Shown here in pieces: positions 8,744-16,830 of a stretch of DNA of 64,000 nucleotides. Origin of the DNA: Psychroserpens sp. NJDZ02 (GTDB taxonomy: Bacteria > Bacteroidota > Bacteroidia > Flavobacteriales > Flavobacteriaceae). Positions within the stretch are counted from its first letter, which is position 1. Each line of letters begins with the position of its first letter. The stretch is from NCBI RefSeq assembly GCF_004843725.1, contig NZ_CP039451.1:1982501-2046500 (forward strand), read 5' to 3'. The notes beneath the pieces were generated by a model, which was not told the DNA's origin, did no database searches, and saw nothing but the letters and a program-made list of their open reading frames with translations. Both the position numbers and the translations under genes were made by a program.

Positions 8744-8980
8744 ATGACAACAGAAGAGCTAAGACTAAATGTAGAAAAAGCGTTAGAAGAAATTCGTCCT
8801 TTTTTACAAAGTGATGGTGGAGATATCACCCTTTTATCGATAGAAAATAACGAAGTAAAAGTGCAGTTAGAAGGCGCGTGTACCTCATGTAGTGTCAATC
8901 AAATGACGTTAAAGTCAGGTGTAGAAATGACCATCAAAAAATATGCACCGCAGATAGAGCGTGTCATTAACGTAGGGTAA
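8744..8980 (+). CDS. NifU C-terminal domain (Nfu-type) Fe-S scaffold
   Basis: This 78-residue protein consists of one Nfu domain with LQSDGGDITL and the cluster-binding C46-x-x-C49 in GACTSCSVNQMTLKSGVE. It assembles a 4Fe-4S cluster across a dimer and passes it on. It lacks the A-type N-terminal half found in enterobacterial NfuA. The ATG directly abuts the mrp stop codon (TAAATG), strong evidence for a joint role with the Mrp carrier. Confidence 0.93.
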   Translation: MTTEELRLNVEKALEEIRPFLQSDGGDITLLSIENNEVKVQLEGACTSCSVNQMTLKSGVEMTIKKYAPQIERVINVG

Positions 8981-8990
8981 AAAATAGTTT

Positions 8991-9091
8991 GGGCGTTACC
9001 ACAAGGGTTGGGCTCTCACTACTAGTACTATGCGAGGTGCTCAAACAGTGAGCTTGTACTGAGCGTAGTCGAAGTATTACATCCCTAACGC
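8991..9091. repeat. Palindromic intergenic element with GCGTTA/TAACGC ends, copy 2, with a nested repeat
   Basis: The ends GGGCGTTACC (8991-9000) and ATCCCTAACGC (9081-9091) match copy 1. The central hairpin of copy 1 is replaced by different DNA that includes CTGAGCGTAGTCGAAG (9059-9074), a member of the repeat family found at 10420, 14252 and 14409. This looks like one repeat family inserted into or recombined with another. Confidence 0.7.
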
Positions 9092-9220
9092 GAGACTAAA
9101 AGCTAACAAAAGTCATAAAATTAGACAAACGCTTCGTGTACCTTTGTTTAGTCAAAGTAATAAGCAACGTTTAAAAAGTCAATAGCCAAAAGCTAAAGAC
9201 CATTATCAAAAAGTTATAGA

Positions 9221-10273
9221 ATGATTAAAACAGACATACTAATAATAGGCGCAGGACCAACAGGTCTTTTCGCAGTGTTTGAAGCAGGATTATTAAAACT
9301 TAAATGTCATTTAATAGACGCATTACCGCAACAAGGGGGGCAATGTTCAGAGTTATATCCAAAAAAACCTATTTATGATATTCCTGCATATCCAGAAATT
9401 TTAGCGGGTGATTTAACGCGTAAATTAATGGAGCAATGCAAGCAATTTGAACCTGGATTTACTCTGGGAGAGCGTGCAGAGACAATAGAGAAACAAGACG
9501 ACGGATCGTTTATAGTTACTACAAATAAAGGCACACAACACCAAGCGCCAGTAGTAGCAATTGCAGGTGGACTAGGGAGTTTTGAACCTCGTAAACCTAA
9601 AATTGATAACCTATCGGATTATGAAGATCATGGTGTCGAGTATATTATAAAAGAGCCAGAATTTTACCGCGATAAAAAAGTAGTTATTGCGGGTGGAGGA
9701 GATTCGGCATTAGACTGGAGTATTTTCCTAAGTGATATCGCGTCAGAAGTTACTTTAATACACAGACGTAATGAGTTTAGAGGTCATTTAGATTCTGTAG
9801 AAAAAGTACAAGAACTTAAAAATGCCGGTAAAATTAATCTAATTACACCTGCTGAGGTTGTTGGAGTAGAGGGTAATGGTAAAGTGGAAGCAATTGTCAT
9901 TAAGCAAGGAGAAGAGACGTTTACAAAACCATGCGATCATTTTGTTCCACTATTTGGTTTATCTCCAAAATTAGGACCAATAGCAGATTGGGGATTAGAG
10001 ATAGAAAAAAATGCTATTAAAGTTAATAATGCCTTAGACTATCAAACTAACATACCAGGTATTTACGCTATTGGAGATGTTAATACGTATCCAGGGAAAT
10101 TAAAATTAATCCTTTGTGGATTTCATGAAGCGACATTAATGTGTCAGTCAGCCTATCAAATAATTAACCCAGGAAAACGCTACGTATTAAAATATACAAC
10201 CGTAAGTGGTGTCGATGGATTTGACGGAACACGTAAAGAAGCACCAAAAGCAGTTGTAAAAGCAATTGATTAA
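9221..10273 (+). CDS. Ferredoxin-NADP+ reductase, thioredoxin-reductase-like type
   Basis: This 350-residue flavoprotein has an FAD-binding IIGAGPTGLFA (residues 8-18), the GGQCSELYPKKPIYDIPAYP segment typical of YumC/TrxR-like FNRs, an NAD(P) site with VVIAGGGDSALDW and IHRR (binding the NADPH phosphate), and a C-terminal GIYAIGDVNTYPGKLKLI FAD loop. No CxxC redox pair is present, which separates it from thioredoxin reductase. It should move electrons between NADPH and ferredoxin; the 2Fe-2S ferredoxin at 10664 is a plausible partner. A terminator follows directly. Confidence 0.9.
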   Translation: MIKTDILIIGAGPTGLFAVFEAGLLKLKCHLIDALPQQGGQCSELYPKKPIYDIPAYPEILAGDLTRKLMEQCKQFEPGFTLGERAETIEKQDDGSFIVTTNKGTQHQAPVVAIAGGLGSFEPRKPKIDNLSDYEDHGVEYIIKEPEFYRDKKVVIAGGGDSALDWSIFLSDIASEVTLIHRRNEFRGHLDSVEKVQELKNAGKINLITPAEVVGVEGNGKVEAIVIKQGEETFTKPCDHFVPLFGLSPKLGPIADWGLEIEKNAIKVNNALDYQTNIPGIYAIGDVNTYPGKLKLILCGFHEATLMCQSAYQIINPGKRYVLKYTTVSGVDGFDGTRKEAPKAVVKAID

Positions 10274-10663
10274 AGTAATGCTAAGATTTTTAAAATCGAA
10301 AATATAAAGACTTGGACCTCATGGATTTTAAAATCAATGAGGTTTTTTTTTATATCAAAAAAGGCATTAAATTTGATATGTGGTTGGTAATATAATATTA
10401 GCAAAAATCAAATATCACCCTGAGGACAGTCGAAGGGTCGTAAAGTAATAAAACACAATTGTAACACTACGTCATCCTGAACTTTTTTCAGGATCACACA
10501 AGTAAATTGATATAAATACAATAGTAACAATCAAACGTCATCCTGAACTTGTTTCAGGATCACACAAGTAAAAAAGTTGAGTAACGTTATCCTAAAAAGA
10601 TAGCGCAATTACACAACAAATAATTAAAGAAAAGTAACAATAGCCTCAGTAAAAAGCTAAATA
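10274..10663. repeat. 390-bp spacer with terminator and three dispersed repeats
   Basis: After the terminator the spacer carries one copy of the CTGAGNNCAGTCGAAG family (10420-10435) and two copies of the palindromic CATCCTGAAC...TTCAGGATC repeat (10471-10494 and 10537-10560). Both palindrome copies are followed by CACACAAGTAAA, so they look like a recent duplication of a 66-bp unit. I see no reading frame of note. Confidence 0.75.
10315..10351 (+). terminator. Terminator after the ferredoxin-NADP reductase gene
   Basis: The stem ACCTCAT (10316-10322) pairs with ATGAGGT (10337-10343) around an inner palindrome GATTTTAAAATC, followed by nine T. Confidence 0.88.
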
Positions 10664-10996
10664 ATGGAACAAGATATAAACATAAAAATAACAGACAGAG
10701 ACGGTGTCACACACGAGATTTTAGCACCAACAGACATGGCTATGAATTTAATGGAAGTCGTGCGTAGTTACGAGCTTGCTCCAGAAGGGACTATCGGAAT
10801 CTGTGGCGGTATGGCAATGTGTGCTAGTTGTCAATGTTATGTGTTAAGTGATACAATGCTTCCGGAAATGCAAGATGATGAAGAAGCTATGCTTAGCGAA
10901 GCATTTGATGTAAAAGACAATTCAAGATTGGGATGTCAAATTCAAATGACACCAGAAATGGAAGGTTTGGAAGTGGAGTTGGCGCCAGAATCTTAA
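10664..10996 (+). CDS. 2Fe-2S ferredoxin, adrenodoxin type
   Basis: This 110-residue protein has the cluster ligands C47-x5-C53-x2-C56 (GICGGMAMCASCQC) and C91 (RLGCQI), spacing typical of vertebrate-like/ISC-type ferredoxins. It carries single electrons, plausibly from the nearby reductase. The repeat-filled spacer and a terminator separate it from that gene, so it is probably transcribed on its own. The acidic surface (EMQDDEEAM) fits docking to a reductase. Confidence 0.92.
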   Translation: MEQDINIKITDRDGVTHEILAPTDMAMNLMEVVRSYELAPEGTIGICGGMAMCASCQCYVLSDTMLPEMQDDEEAMLSEAFDVKDNSRLGCQIQMTPEMEGLEVELAPES

Positions 10997-11916
10997 ATTA
11001 TAAAATTGCTGTGTAAGTAGGGTTTTATTATAAGTATAGCGTAGGGATTTAAACTTCTAGTCAGTTAAAAACTGCTTCGCGTTTTATGCAAACCCTCCGC
11101 TTTTGGTTGCGCCAAAACCACTTCCCCTTAACTAAAGTGAGGAATTTTTGTTAGGTGATTATTCTGTTATTCAGGAGTTTTTGTTGCTGTAGTTCTGATG
11201 TAATTCAAAGTAACTCGTCATTGCGAACACAGTGAAGCAATCTGTTTTCTCGCAAACTCTTATTCCTATAAAAACTGCTTCACGTTTTATGCAAACCCTC
11301 CGCTTTTAGTTGCACAAAAACCACCGCCCTTTAACTAAAGTGAGGAGTATTTGCTAGGTGATTATTCTGTTATTCAAGAGTATTTGTTGCTGTAGTTCTG
11401 ATATAATTCAAAGTAACTCGTTATTGCGAACATAGTGAATCAATCTGTTTTCTCGCATACTCTCAATCCTATAAAAACTGCTTCGCGTTTTATGCAAACC
11501 CTCCGCTTTCGGTATTACCGAAACCACTTCCCTTTAACAAAAATGAGGAATATTTGCTAGGTGATTATTCTGTTATTTAAGGGTTTTTGTTGCTGTAGTT
11601 CTGATGTCATTAATAGTGCAGCGAAAAATCTAAGACTAGCATAAAAACGGCTATTCAAAATTACTATTTCAAAACACTATAACCATCACAATCAAGCTAA
11701 ACCTATATATCAAGCAAAAAAAAGTAAATCACCATACAAATCACGATGCGATGTAGCTCCTCTCTTTAGTAAAAGAGAGGTGATTTTTTTGAGAAAAAAA
11801 TCGGAGAGTTTGCTAAAAACGCGAAGCAGTTTTAAATACTATAGAAAAGATAATATACAATCTAAAACTAGCATTCAAAACCGTAGTTATAAACATAAAA
11901 AATAGAGACCAAAAAT
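10997..11916. repeat. 920-bp spacer: three 203-bp tandem units and one inverted partial copy
   Basis: Near-identical units begin at 11067, 11270 and 11473 (period exactly 203 bp; the third is cut at about 11606). Each starts AAAAACTGCTTCGCG (copy 2 has CACG), then GCAAACCCTCCG, a hairpin, GATTATTCTGTTATT, and in units 1 and 2 a TTGCGAACA...GAA(G/T)CAATCTG segment. A fourth, inverted copy of the first part lies at about 11755-11843. The first hairpin changes on both arms between copies (TTTTGG/CCAAAA in unit 1, TTTCGG/CCGAAA in unit 3). There is no supported coding sequence. Confidence 0.85.
11759..11807. repeat. Double hairpin of the inverted repeat copy
   Basis: Two consecutive perfect hairpins: CCTCTC with GAGAGG (about 11759-11780), then GATTTTTTT with AAAAAAATC around a GAG loop (about 11782-11803). 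They correspond, on the minus strand, to the two stem-loops of the 203-bp units but with different bases in the stems. Confidence 0.7.
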
Positions 11917-12813
11917 CTAACTCCTATAATCTACCAAACGTCGTGGACCTTCCAAAAGCACACGTACAATTTGCAAAGTACCATCCTCTTTAGTTGCAAT
12001 TTGCCACTTAATTAGTGAGATAGCACCATTTTCAATCTCAATACCAGTAATACATCGTGGGTGAACACAACTACCATCATTAAAAAAGGCCACATCGCCA
12101 GGTTCTGGGAAACGTGGTCTATGGGTATGGCCAACAATAGTAATGAGGTTATTGTTTGCGGTAATCCATTTTTTAGTACGACGTTCTACTTTTATGAGTT
12201 CGGTGTAATTTTTAGCAGGACTTGTTGGATCGGCAATACCCATAACATTTAAAGGTTTCCAAAGCACACGGACCATAAATCTGCTCCATTTCCAGAAAGT
12301 GTAATTCCACCAATCGGCTTGATGACCATGCGTTAAAAATACTTCTTGTTTGGTATCTTTATGTTTTAAAACAATCGCTTCGTTATAAGACAGGTCTTTA
12401 AAAAGCTCGACATCTTTACCTACTTTAGGATCAAAAAAAGAAGATAGATTTTTCTTAACATATTCAGGATTTCTATAAACCATATCATGGTTCCCCCAAA
12501 TCATATGCAAACGCTGTCTTTGATGAAACTGTTTCATAAGCATATACACGTTTTTATGAGCATTTAATATGGCATTAAACGATATGTTTTCCCAAAGCTC
12601 ATCACCATCGCCAAGTTCGGCATAATCAAAATCCTTAACATAGTAGTGTTTTAGAGCGTGGTAATAGATGTTTCTGTTATTAGAAAAATCATCTGCAAAA
12701 CTATTATCACCACGATGGCAATCGCTAAATAGTATAAATTTAGACGTGTCATCAAAGTCTAAAACTTTAGCTTGTTGGTAGGCGCGATCTAATTTCTTTT
12801 TTCCTGAAAACAT
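11917..12813 (-). CDS. Calcineurin-like metallophosphoesterase
   Basis: This protein of about 298 residues carries the five metal-binding motifs of the family in order: LFSDCHRGD, LGDGDELWE, WGNHD, THGHQADWW and GHTHRPRF. Two metal ions at this site hydrolyse phosphoesters; related proteins act on lipid A precursors, nucleotides or other phosphates, and the substrate is unknown here. The longer in-frame start (12843) lies inside the terminator of the upstream gene, so I choose the ATG at 12813 (MFSGKKKLDRAYQQ). Confidence 0.87.
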   Translation of the reverse strand: MFSGKKKLDRAYQQAKVLDFDDTSKFILFSDCHRGDNSFADDFSNNRNIYYHALKHYYVKDFDYAELGDGDELWENISFNAILNAHKNVYMLMKQFHQRQRLHMIWGNHDMVYRNPEYVKKNLSSFFDPKVGKDVELFKDLSYNEAIVLKHKDTKQEVFLTHGHQADWWNYTFWKWSRFMVRVLWKPLNVMGIADPTSPAKNYTELIKVERRTKKWITANNNLITIVGHTHRPRFPEPGDVAFFNDGSCVHPRCITGIEIENGAISLIKWQIATKEDGTLQIVRVLLEGPRRLVDYRS

Positions 12814-12830
12814 ATAAGTAAAAATAACAC

Positions 12831-12866
12831 AAAAAAAATGCACATCAAATAGACGTGCATTTTTAT
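12831..12866 (-). terminator. Terminator of the acyl-CoA dehydrogenase gene
   Basis: Arms AAAAATGCAC (12834-12843) and GTGCATTTTT (12855-12864) form a stem. On the minus strand it is followed by a T-run. Confidence 0.85.
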
Positions 12867-12885
12867 AATATTTTAATTATCAGTA

Positions 12886-14064
12886 CTATTTAAAAGCGTT
12901 TAAGCCTGTAACATCTAATCCTGTAATTAGTAAGTGGATGTCATGTGTCCCTTCATAAGTAACAACACTTTCTAAATTCATCATATGTCTCATAATGCTG
13001 TATTCGCCACTAATTCCCATTCCGCCTAACATTTGTCTAGCATCACGAGCAATAGTTAACGCCATATCTACATTATTACGTTTCGCCATAGAAATTTGCG
13101 CAGAGGTTGCTGTTCCGTTTTCACGCATCACACCAAGTCTCCAAGCTAATAATTGAGCTTTAGTAATTTCGGTAATCATTTCAGCTAGTTTCTTTTGTTG
13201 TAATTGAAACTGTCCGATTGGCTTACCAAATTGGATGCGTTCTTTACAGTATCTTAAAGCGGTATCATAACAATCCATTGCTGCTCCAATTGCACCCCAA
13301 GCAATACCAAAACGTGCCGAATCTAAGCAACCTAATGGTGCGCCTAATCCAGATTTGTTAGGTAATAAGTTTTCTTTTGGGACTTTAACATTATCAAAAA
13401 TAAGCTCGCCTGTTGCAGAGGCACGAAGTGACCATTTGTTATGTGTTTCTGGTGTTGTAAACCCTTCCATGCCACGCTCTACAATTAAACCGTGAATACG
13501 ACCTTCTTCATTTTTTGCCCAAACGACAGCAATATTACAAAAAGGCGAATTTGAGATCCACATTTTCGCACCATTTAAAAGATAATGGTCACCCATATCT
13601 TTAAAGTTAGTGGTCATTCCGCTTGGATTACTTCCGTGGTCTGGCTCAGTCAAACCAAAACTACCAATCCATTCGCCACTAGCTAACTTTGGTAAGTATT
13701 TTTGACGTTGTGCTTCGTTACCATATTTCCAGATAGGATACATCACTAAAGAGGATTGTACAGATGCTGTACTACGTACTCCAGAATCTCCACGCTCTAT
13801 TTCTTGCATGATTAATCCGTAACCAATTTGGTCTAATCCAGCACCGCCATATTCCACAGGAATATAAGGTCCAAAAGCACCAATATCTGCTAATCCTTTT
13901 ACGATTTGTTTTGGGAATTCAGCTTTTTGAGCATATTCTTCTATTATCGGAGAGACGTCACGCTTTACCCATTCACGAGCAGCATCACGTACTAATTTAT
14001 GTTCTTCAGTTAAAAGTTCGTCAAGATTATAGTAATCTGGAGCTTCAAATAAATCTGGTTTCAT
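12886..14064 (-). CDS. Acyl-CoA dehydrogenase family, glutaryl-CoA dehydrogenase-like
   Basis: This flavoenzyme of about 392 residues oxidises acyl-CoA thioesters. It shows GAFGPYIPVEYGGAGLDQIGYG, SFGLTEPDHGSNPSGM, the FAD-binding ARFGIAWGAIGAAMDCYDTA and the C-terminal RHMMNLESVVTYEGTHDIH, where the Glu of YEGT is the catalytic base. The latter two regions are most like glutaryl-CoA dehydrogenases of lysine/tryptophan breakdown. A longer frame reaches 14115, but MKPDLFEAPDYYNLD at 14064 matches the family N-terminus. It is transcribed alone, with its own terminator. Confidence 0.9.
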   Translation of the reverse strand: MKPDLFEAPDYYNLDELLTEEHKLVRDAAREWVKRDVSPIIEEYAQKAEFPKQIVKGLADIGAFGPYIPVEYGGAGLDQIGYGLIMQEIERGDSGVRSTASVQSSLVMYPIWKYGNEAQRQKYLPKLASGEWIGSFGLTEPDHGSNPSGMTTNFKDMGDHYLLNGAKMWISNSPFCNIAVVWAKNEEGRIHGLIVERGMEGFTTPETHNKWSLRASATGELIFDNVKVPKENLLPNKSGLGAPLGCLDSARFGIAWGAIGAAMDCYDTALRYCKERIQFGKPIGQFQLQQKKLAEMITEITKAQLLAWRLGVMRENGTATSAQISMAKRNNVDMALTIARDARQMLGGMGISGEYSIMRHMMNLESVVTYEGTHDIHLLITGLDVTGLNAFK

Positions 14065-14652
14065 TTTAGTCTGTGTTATAAATAAACCGTTAATGTAGCT
14101 TATTGTTCCTAACAAAAATAACGAAATCGTTTGCAGAACACAATATTATATTAAAAATTAAGGTATTTTTTTACGAATCCTTTTGTTTACGCGTAAATAA
14201 TAACATATTTAGCATTTTAGAACAAAGTCTAATAGTTCCAAAAATGTCATCCTGAGCGCAGTCGAAGGGTCTCTCTCGAAACACCAAACACAATGGCTGC
14301 AAGCAAATTTACACAAGCTGCGTCATCCTGAATTCATTTCAGGACCTCATGATAAATCATAAAATAATTTTATTATAATTCTAAATTCCTAGGAAAAGCA
14401 ATGTCATCCTGAGCGCAGTCGAAGGATTTATAAGTACTAAATCAAACTATATTTTGAGATTAAATTTTTTGGGATATGTTGTGTGTTACCTTACCCATCA
14501 TCAAAAAGAAAAGACAATAGTAAATTAGTACATATAATATCACCCACGCTGCGCCATCCTGAACTTGTTTCAAGAACTCATCTTGATCTGAAAAAAGTGT
14601 ATTACAATGTCATCCGAAGCCCAGTCGAAAGGCTTATAAACATATAAATCAA
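14065..14652. repeat. Repeat-rich spacer with alternating REP-like palindromes
   Basis: Two repeat types alternate: the CTGAGCGCAGTCGAAG type at 14252-14267, 14409-14424 and a degenerate copy near 14615, and the CATCCTGAA...TTCAGGA palindrome type at 14321-14350 and 14552-14580 (imperfect). The stretch at about 14425-14480 is a decayed copy of the 3' end of the downstream methylase gene (compare 14631-14690), offset 206 bp. I find no gene here. Confidence 0.75.
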
Positions 14653-15366
14653 CTACATTTTAAGATAAAAATCTTTGGTCAAGTTAATGTAATCGTCCGT
14701 GTATTGGTGTCGTGCAGTTTCAATAATCAAAGTATCTATTTTTATATCGCTTTCGCGGAAAGAAAATGCGAGTAAACTTCTCTTGATTTCCGAAGTGTCA
14801 GATCCTTTAACATGCAAGATCTTATTAGGGAATAACTTAACTTCTGAAGCTAAATTTATAAAGTTAACTTCCTCTTTAAAAGGAATAACAACAGAAAATA
14901 TGCCATCTTTAGAGAGTAGTTTGGAAACACTATCTACTAAATGATCAAAGGGAAGGGCGTCCGTAAAACGTGCTAGATCTCGTTGGTCATTGTTGGTTTT
15001 ATAGTCTTCAGAATAAAAAGGAGGATTAGAAATAATAAGTTCGTATTTATCTTCAATTTCTTCTACAAATTCTGCTAAATCCGCATGATAACAAAATAAA
15101 CGGTCTGCCCAAGGGGAGGTTTCAAAATTATCCACACATTGCTCGTAAGCCTGTTCGTCAATTTCTAAAGCATCAATAACTCCTGCGTTACTTCGTTGTG
15201 CTAGCATTAAAGACAAGACGCCTGTTCCTGCGCCAATATCTAAAACAGCAAAAGGATTGGTGTCTAACGGGGTCCAAGCACCAAGCAAAACACTATCTGT
15301 GCCAATTTTCATGGCGCATTGGTCTTGTTGGACGGTAAATTCTTTAAATTGAAAAGGCTTACTCAT
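14653..15366 (-). CDS. tRNA1(Val) (adenine-N6)-methyltransferase, TrmN6/YfiC type
   Basis: This 237-residue SAM-dependent enzyme has FAVLDIGAGTGVLSLMLAQR (SAM site), the acidic ALEIDEQA strand end, and the N6-adenine catalytic motif NPPF at residues 114-117 (ELIISNPPFYSEDYK). The family methylates A37 of tRNA-Val. The N-terminal PFQFKEFTVQQDQCAMKIGTDSVLLGAW is typical of flavobacterial YfiC homologues. The palindrome CTTTCGCGGAAAG (14750-14762) lies inside the coding region and encodes part of SFRES. A decayed copy of the gene's 3' end lies 206 bp downstream. Confidence 0.9.
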   Translation of the reverse strand: MSKPFQFKEFTVQQDQCAMKIGTDSVLLGAWTPLDTNPFAVLDIGAGTGVLSLMLAQRSNAGVIDALEIDEQAYEQCVDNFETSPWADRLFCYHADLAEFVEEIEDKYELIISNPPFYSEDYKTNNDQRDLARFTDALPFDHLVDSVSKLLSKDGIFSVVIPFKEEVNFINLASEVKLFPNKILHVKGSDTSEIKRSLLAFSFRESDIKIDTLIIETARHQYTDDYINLTKDFYLKM

Positions 15367-15581
15367 ATTATGTCCTCCTGAATGTATTGCAGGATTTAAT
15401 TATTTCGGGCTGTGATGCTGAAATAAAATCAGCATGACGTGGGTTATTATTCTAGTTATAAGTCAATTATTGCTTCAAGAACACCAATAAATATAGTTTA
15501 CTACCATTACGTCATCCTGAACTAGTTTCAGGATCTCATTATTTTGGCTGAAATACTGATGTGAATTCAGCATGATGCGGG
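15367..15581. repeat. Spacer with a tandem duplication of the rimM 3' tail plus REP-like palindromes
   Basis: Two units 138 bp apart each contain a CCTGAA...CAGGAT palindrome (about 15374-15395 and 15512-15534), a GCTGAA...TTCAGCATGA palindrome, then GGGTTATT(A/C)TTCTAG. In the right unit this last part is the real rimM stop and C-terminus (YLEE, stop at 15582). In the left unit (15441-15475) it is a decayed copy with an early stop. Confidence 0.75.
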
Positions 15582-16112
15582 TTATTCTTCTAGATATAAA
15601 TCGATTAGACCTTCTGGGGTTTCAACAAAAATAGTCTTATTAGGTTTGTCGACTTTAGAAATAAACTGATCATTCATCGGAATTAAAATTTCTATACCAT
15701 CGCGATCAATTTCGAATAAAGATTGAGCAGTACTGTCGTTTACAGCTTTTATAATTCCAACCGTTCCAAAGTTTTTATCTTCCACAGTAAAGCCGATAAT
15801 TTCATGAAAGTAAAATTTATCATCCTCTAATTCCGGAAGTGCCGCTAAGGGTAAATAAATTTTGCTTTTTATTAAGCTATCTGCATCTGCTTCGGTCTCT
15901 ACATCTTCAAATTTTACACGAAGTAATTCTGATTTATGTAATTGAGAACTTTCTACGAAAAAAGGAACAAGTGATCCTCTTAAATCCACTAACATCGAAT
16001 CAAGGTTTTCGTATAAGCCAGGTTCGTCCGTGTCTAACTTAATAAGCAATTCGCCTTTAAAGCTATATTTTTTAACAATTTTACCTAAAAAGAAACAATC
16101 TTTAATATCCAT
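15582..16112 (-). CDS. rimM: Ribosome maturation factor RimM
   Basis: This protein of about 176 residues has the N-terminal RimM beta-barrel (DCFFLGKIVKKYSFKGELLIKLDTDEP) and the C-terminal PRC barrel (DKFYFHEIIGFTVED, EILIPMNDQFISKVD, EGLIDLYLEE). It helps mature the 30S subunit 3' domain. I choose ATG 16112 (MDIKDCFFLG), which matches flavobacterial RimM; the ATG at 16130 sits at the edge of the terminator T-run. It lies downstream of rpsP, as is common, but with a strong terminator in between. Confidence 0.92.
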   Translation of the reverse strand: MDIKDCFFLGKIVKKYSFKGELLIKLDTDEPGLYENLDSMLVDLRGSLVPFFVESSQLHKSELLRVKFEDVETEADADSLIKSKIYLPLAALPELEDDKFYFHEIIGFTVEDKNFGTVGIIKAVNDSTAQSLFEIDRDGIEILIPMNDQFISKVDKPNKTIFVETPEGLIDLYLEE

Positions 16113-16131
16113 AAGAAAAGTTTTTTGCATA

Positions 16132-16160
16132 AAAAACTCCGATAAAAATTATCGGAGTTT
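16132..16160 (-). terminator. Terminator between rpsP and rimM
   Basis: Arms AAACTCCGAT (16134-16143) and ATCGGAGTTT (16151-16160) form a 10-bp stem with loop AAAAATT. On the minus strand it is followed by six T. It should end most rpsP transcripts and let only read-through reach rimM. Confidence 0.87.
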
Positions 16161-16180
16161 AAAAGTATAAAAAATAATTT

Positions 16181-16684
16181 TTATTCTTCTTCTTCGTTAG
16201 AAGCTTTTGCTTCTTCAGCAGGAGCCTCTTCTACAACTGGAGCGTTAGCTGCAATTCTAGCTTCATTAGCTGCTTTTTCTGCTTCAAAAGCTTTGGCTTT
16301 AGCATCAGCTTCCGCTTTAGATAAACCATCTTTTTTAGCATCTACTTTAGTTGCTTTTTCTTCTAACCAAGCTGTAAACTTTGCTTCAGCTTGCTCTTCT
16401 GTTAAAGCACCTTTTCTTACTCCTCCTGCTAAATGGTTTTTAAGCATTGCTCCTTTGTAAGACAAAATAGCTTTTGCTGTATCAGTTGGTTGTGCACCAT
16501 TCTGTAACCATTGTACTGCTCCATCAACATCTAATTCGATAGTTGCAGGGTTTGTGTTTGGATTGTAAGCACCTAATTTTTCTAGGTATTTACCATCTCT
16601 TTTTGCTCTAGCATCAGCTGCTACGATCCAGTAATAAGGTTTTCCTTTTTTACCGTGTCTTTGTAATCTAATTTTTACTGGCAT
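16181..16684 (-). CDS. rpsP: 30S ribosomal protein S16
   Basis: Residues 1-80 are the S16 fold (MPVKIRLQRHGKKGKPYYWIVAADARAKRDGKYLEKLGAYNPNT). The protein is 167 residues, about twice the enterobacterial length, with a long C-terminal extension rich in Ala, Glu and Lys (about 95-167) that ends EEAPAEEAKASNEEEE. Such extensions are usual in Bacteroidota. The promoter and a small leader hairpin lie upstream. Confidence 0.96.
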   Translation of the reverse strand: MPVKIRLQRHGKKGKPYYWIVAADARAKRDGKYLEKLGAYNPNTNPATIELDVDGAVQWLQNGAQPTDTAKAILSYKGAMLKNHLAGGVRKGALTEEQAEAKFTAWLEEKATKVDAKKDGLSKAEADAKAKAFEAEKAANEARIAANAPVVEEAPAEEAKASNEEEE

Positions 16685-16699
16685 ATGTAATTAATTTGC

Positions 16700-16739
16700 G
16701 AGGTTCGCGACCTCTATTATTAATAAGTCTGCAAAGATA
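16700..16739 (-). promoter_or_regulatory. rpsP promoter and leader hairpin
   Basis: On the minus strand TATCTTTG (16739-16732) is a consensus -7 box. The leader between it and the rpsP start contains a hairpin, GAGGT and ACCTC around TCGCG (16700-16714), a possible binding site for autoregulation, though no known ribosomal leader is recognised. Confidence 0.6.
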
Positions 16740-16830
16740 GTATAATTTTTTAATTTTCAAGTTTTTAAAGGAAATCTACGTTATAAATTAAATTATTATA
16801 TTTTTGATGTTGTAACTAACTAATTAACGA

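Noticed and set aside
8473..8898. Open frame antisense to mrp and the Nfu-type gene
   Set aside because: It is a shadow of two well-supported genes, with no start signal or family similarity.
11067..11608. Three tandem units as a CRISPR array
   Set aside because: The units are 203 bp and near-identical throughout, with no short repeats alternating with unique spacers and no cas genes.
12813..12843. Longer start of the metallophosphoesterase
   Set aside because: It lies in the terminator of the acyl-CoA dehydrogenase gene.
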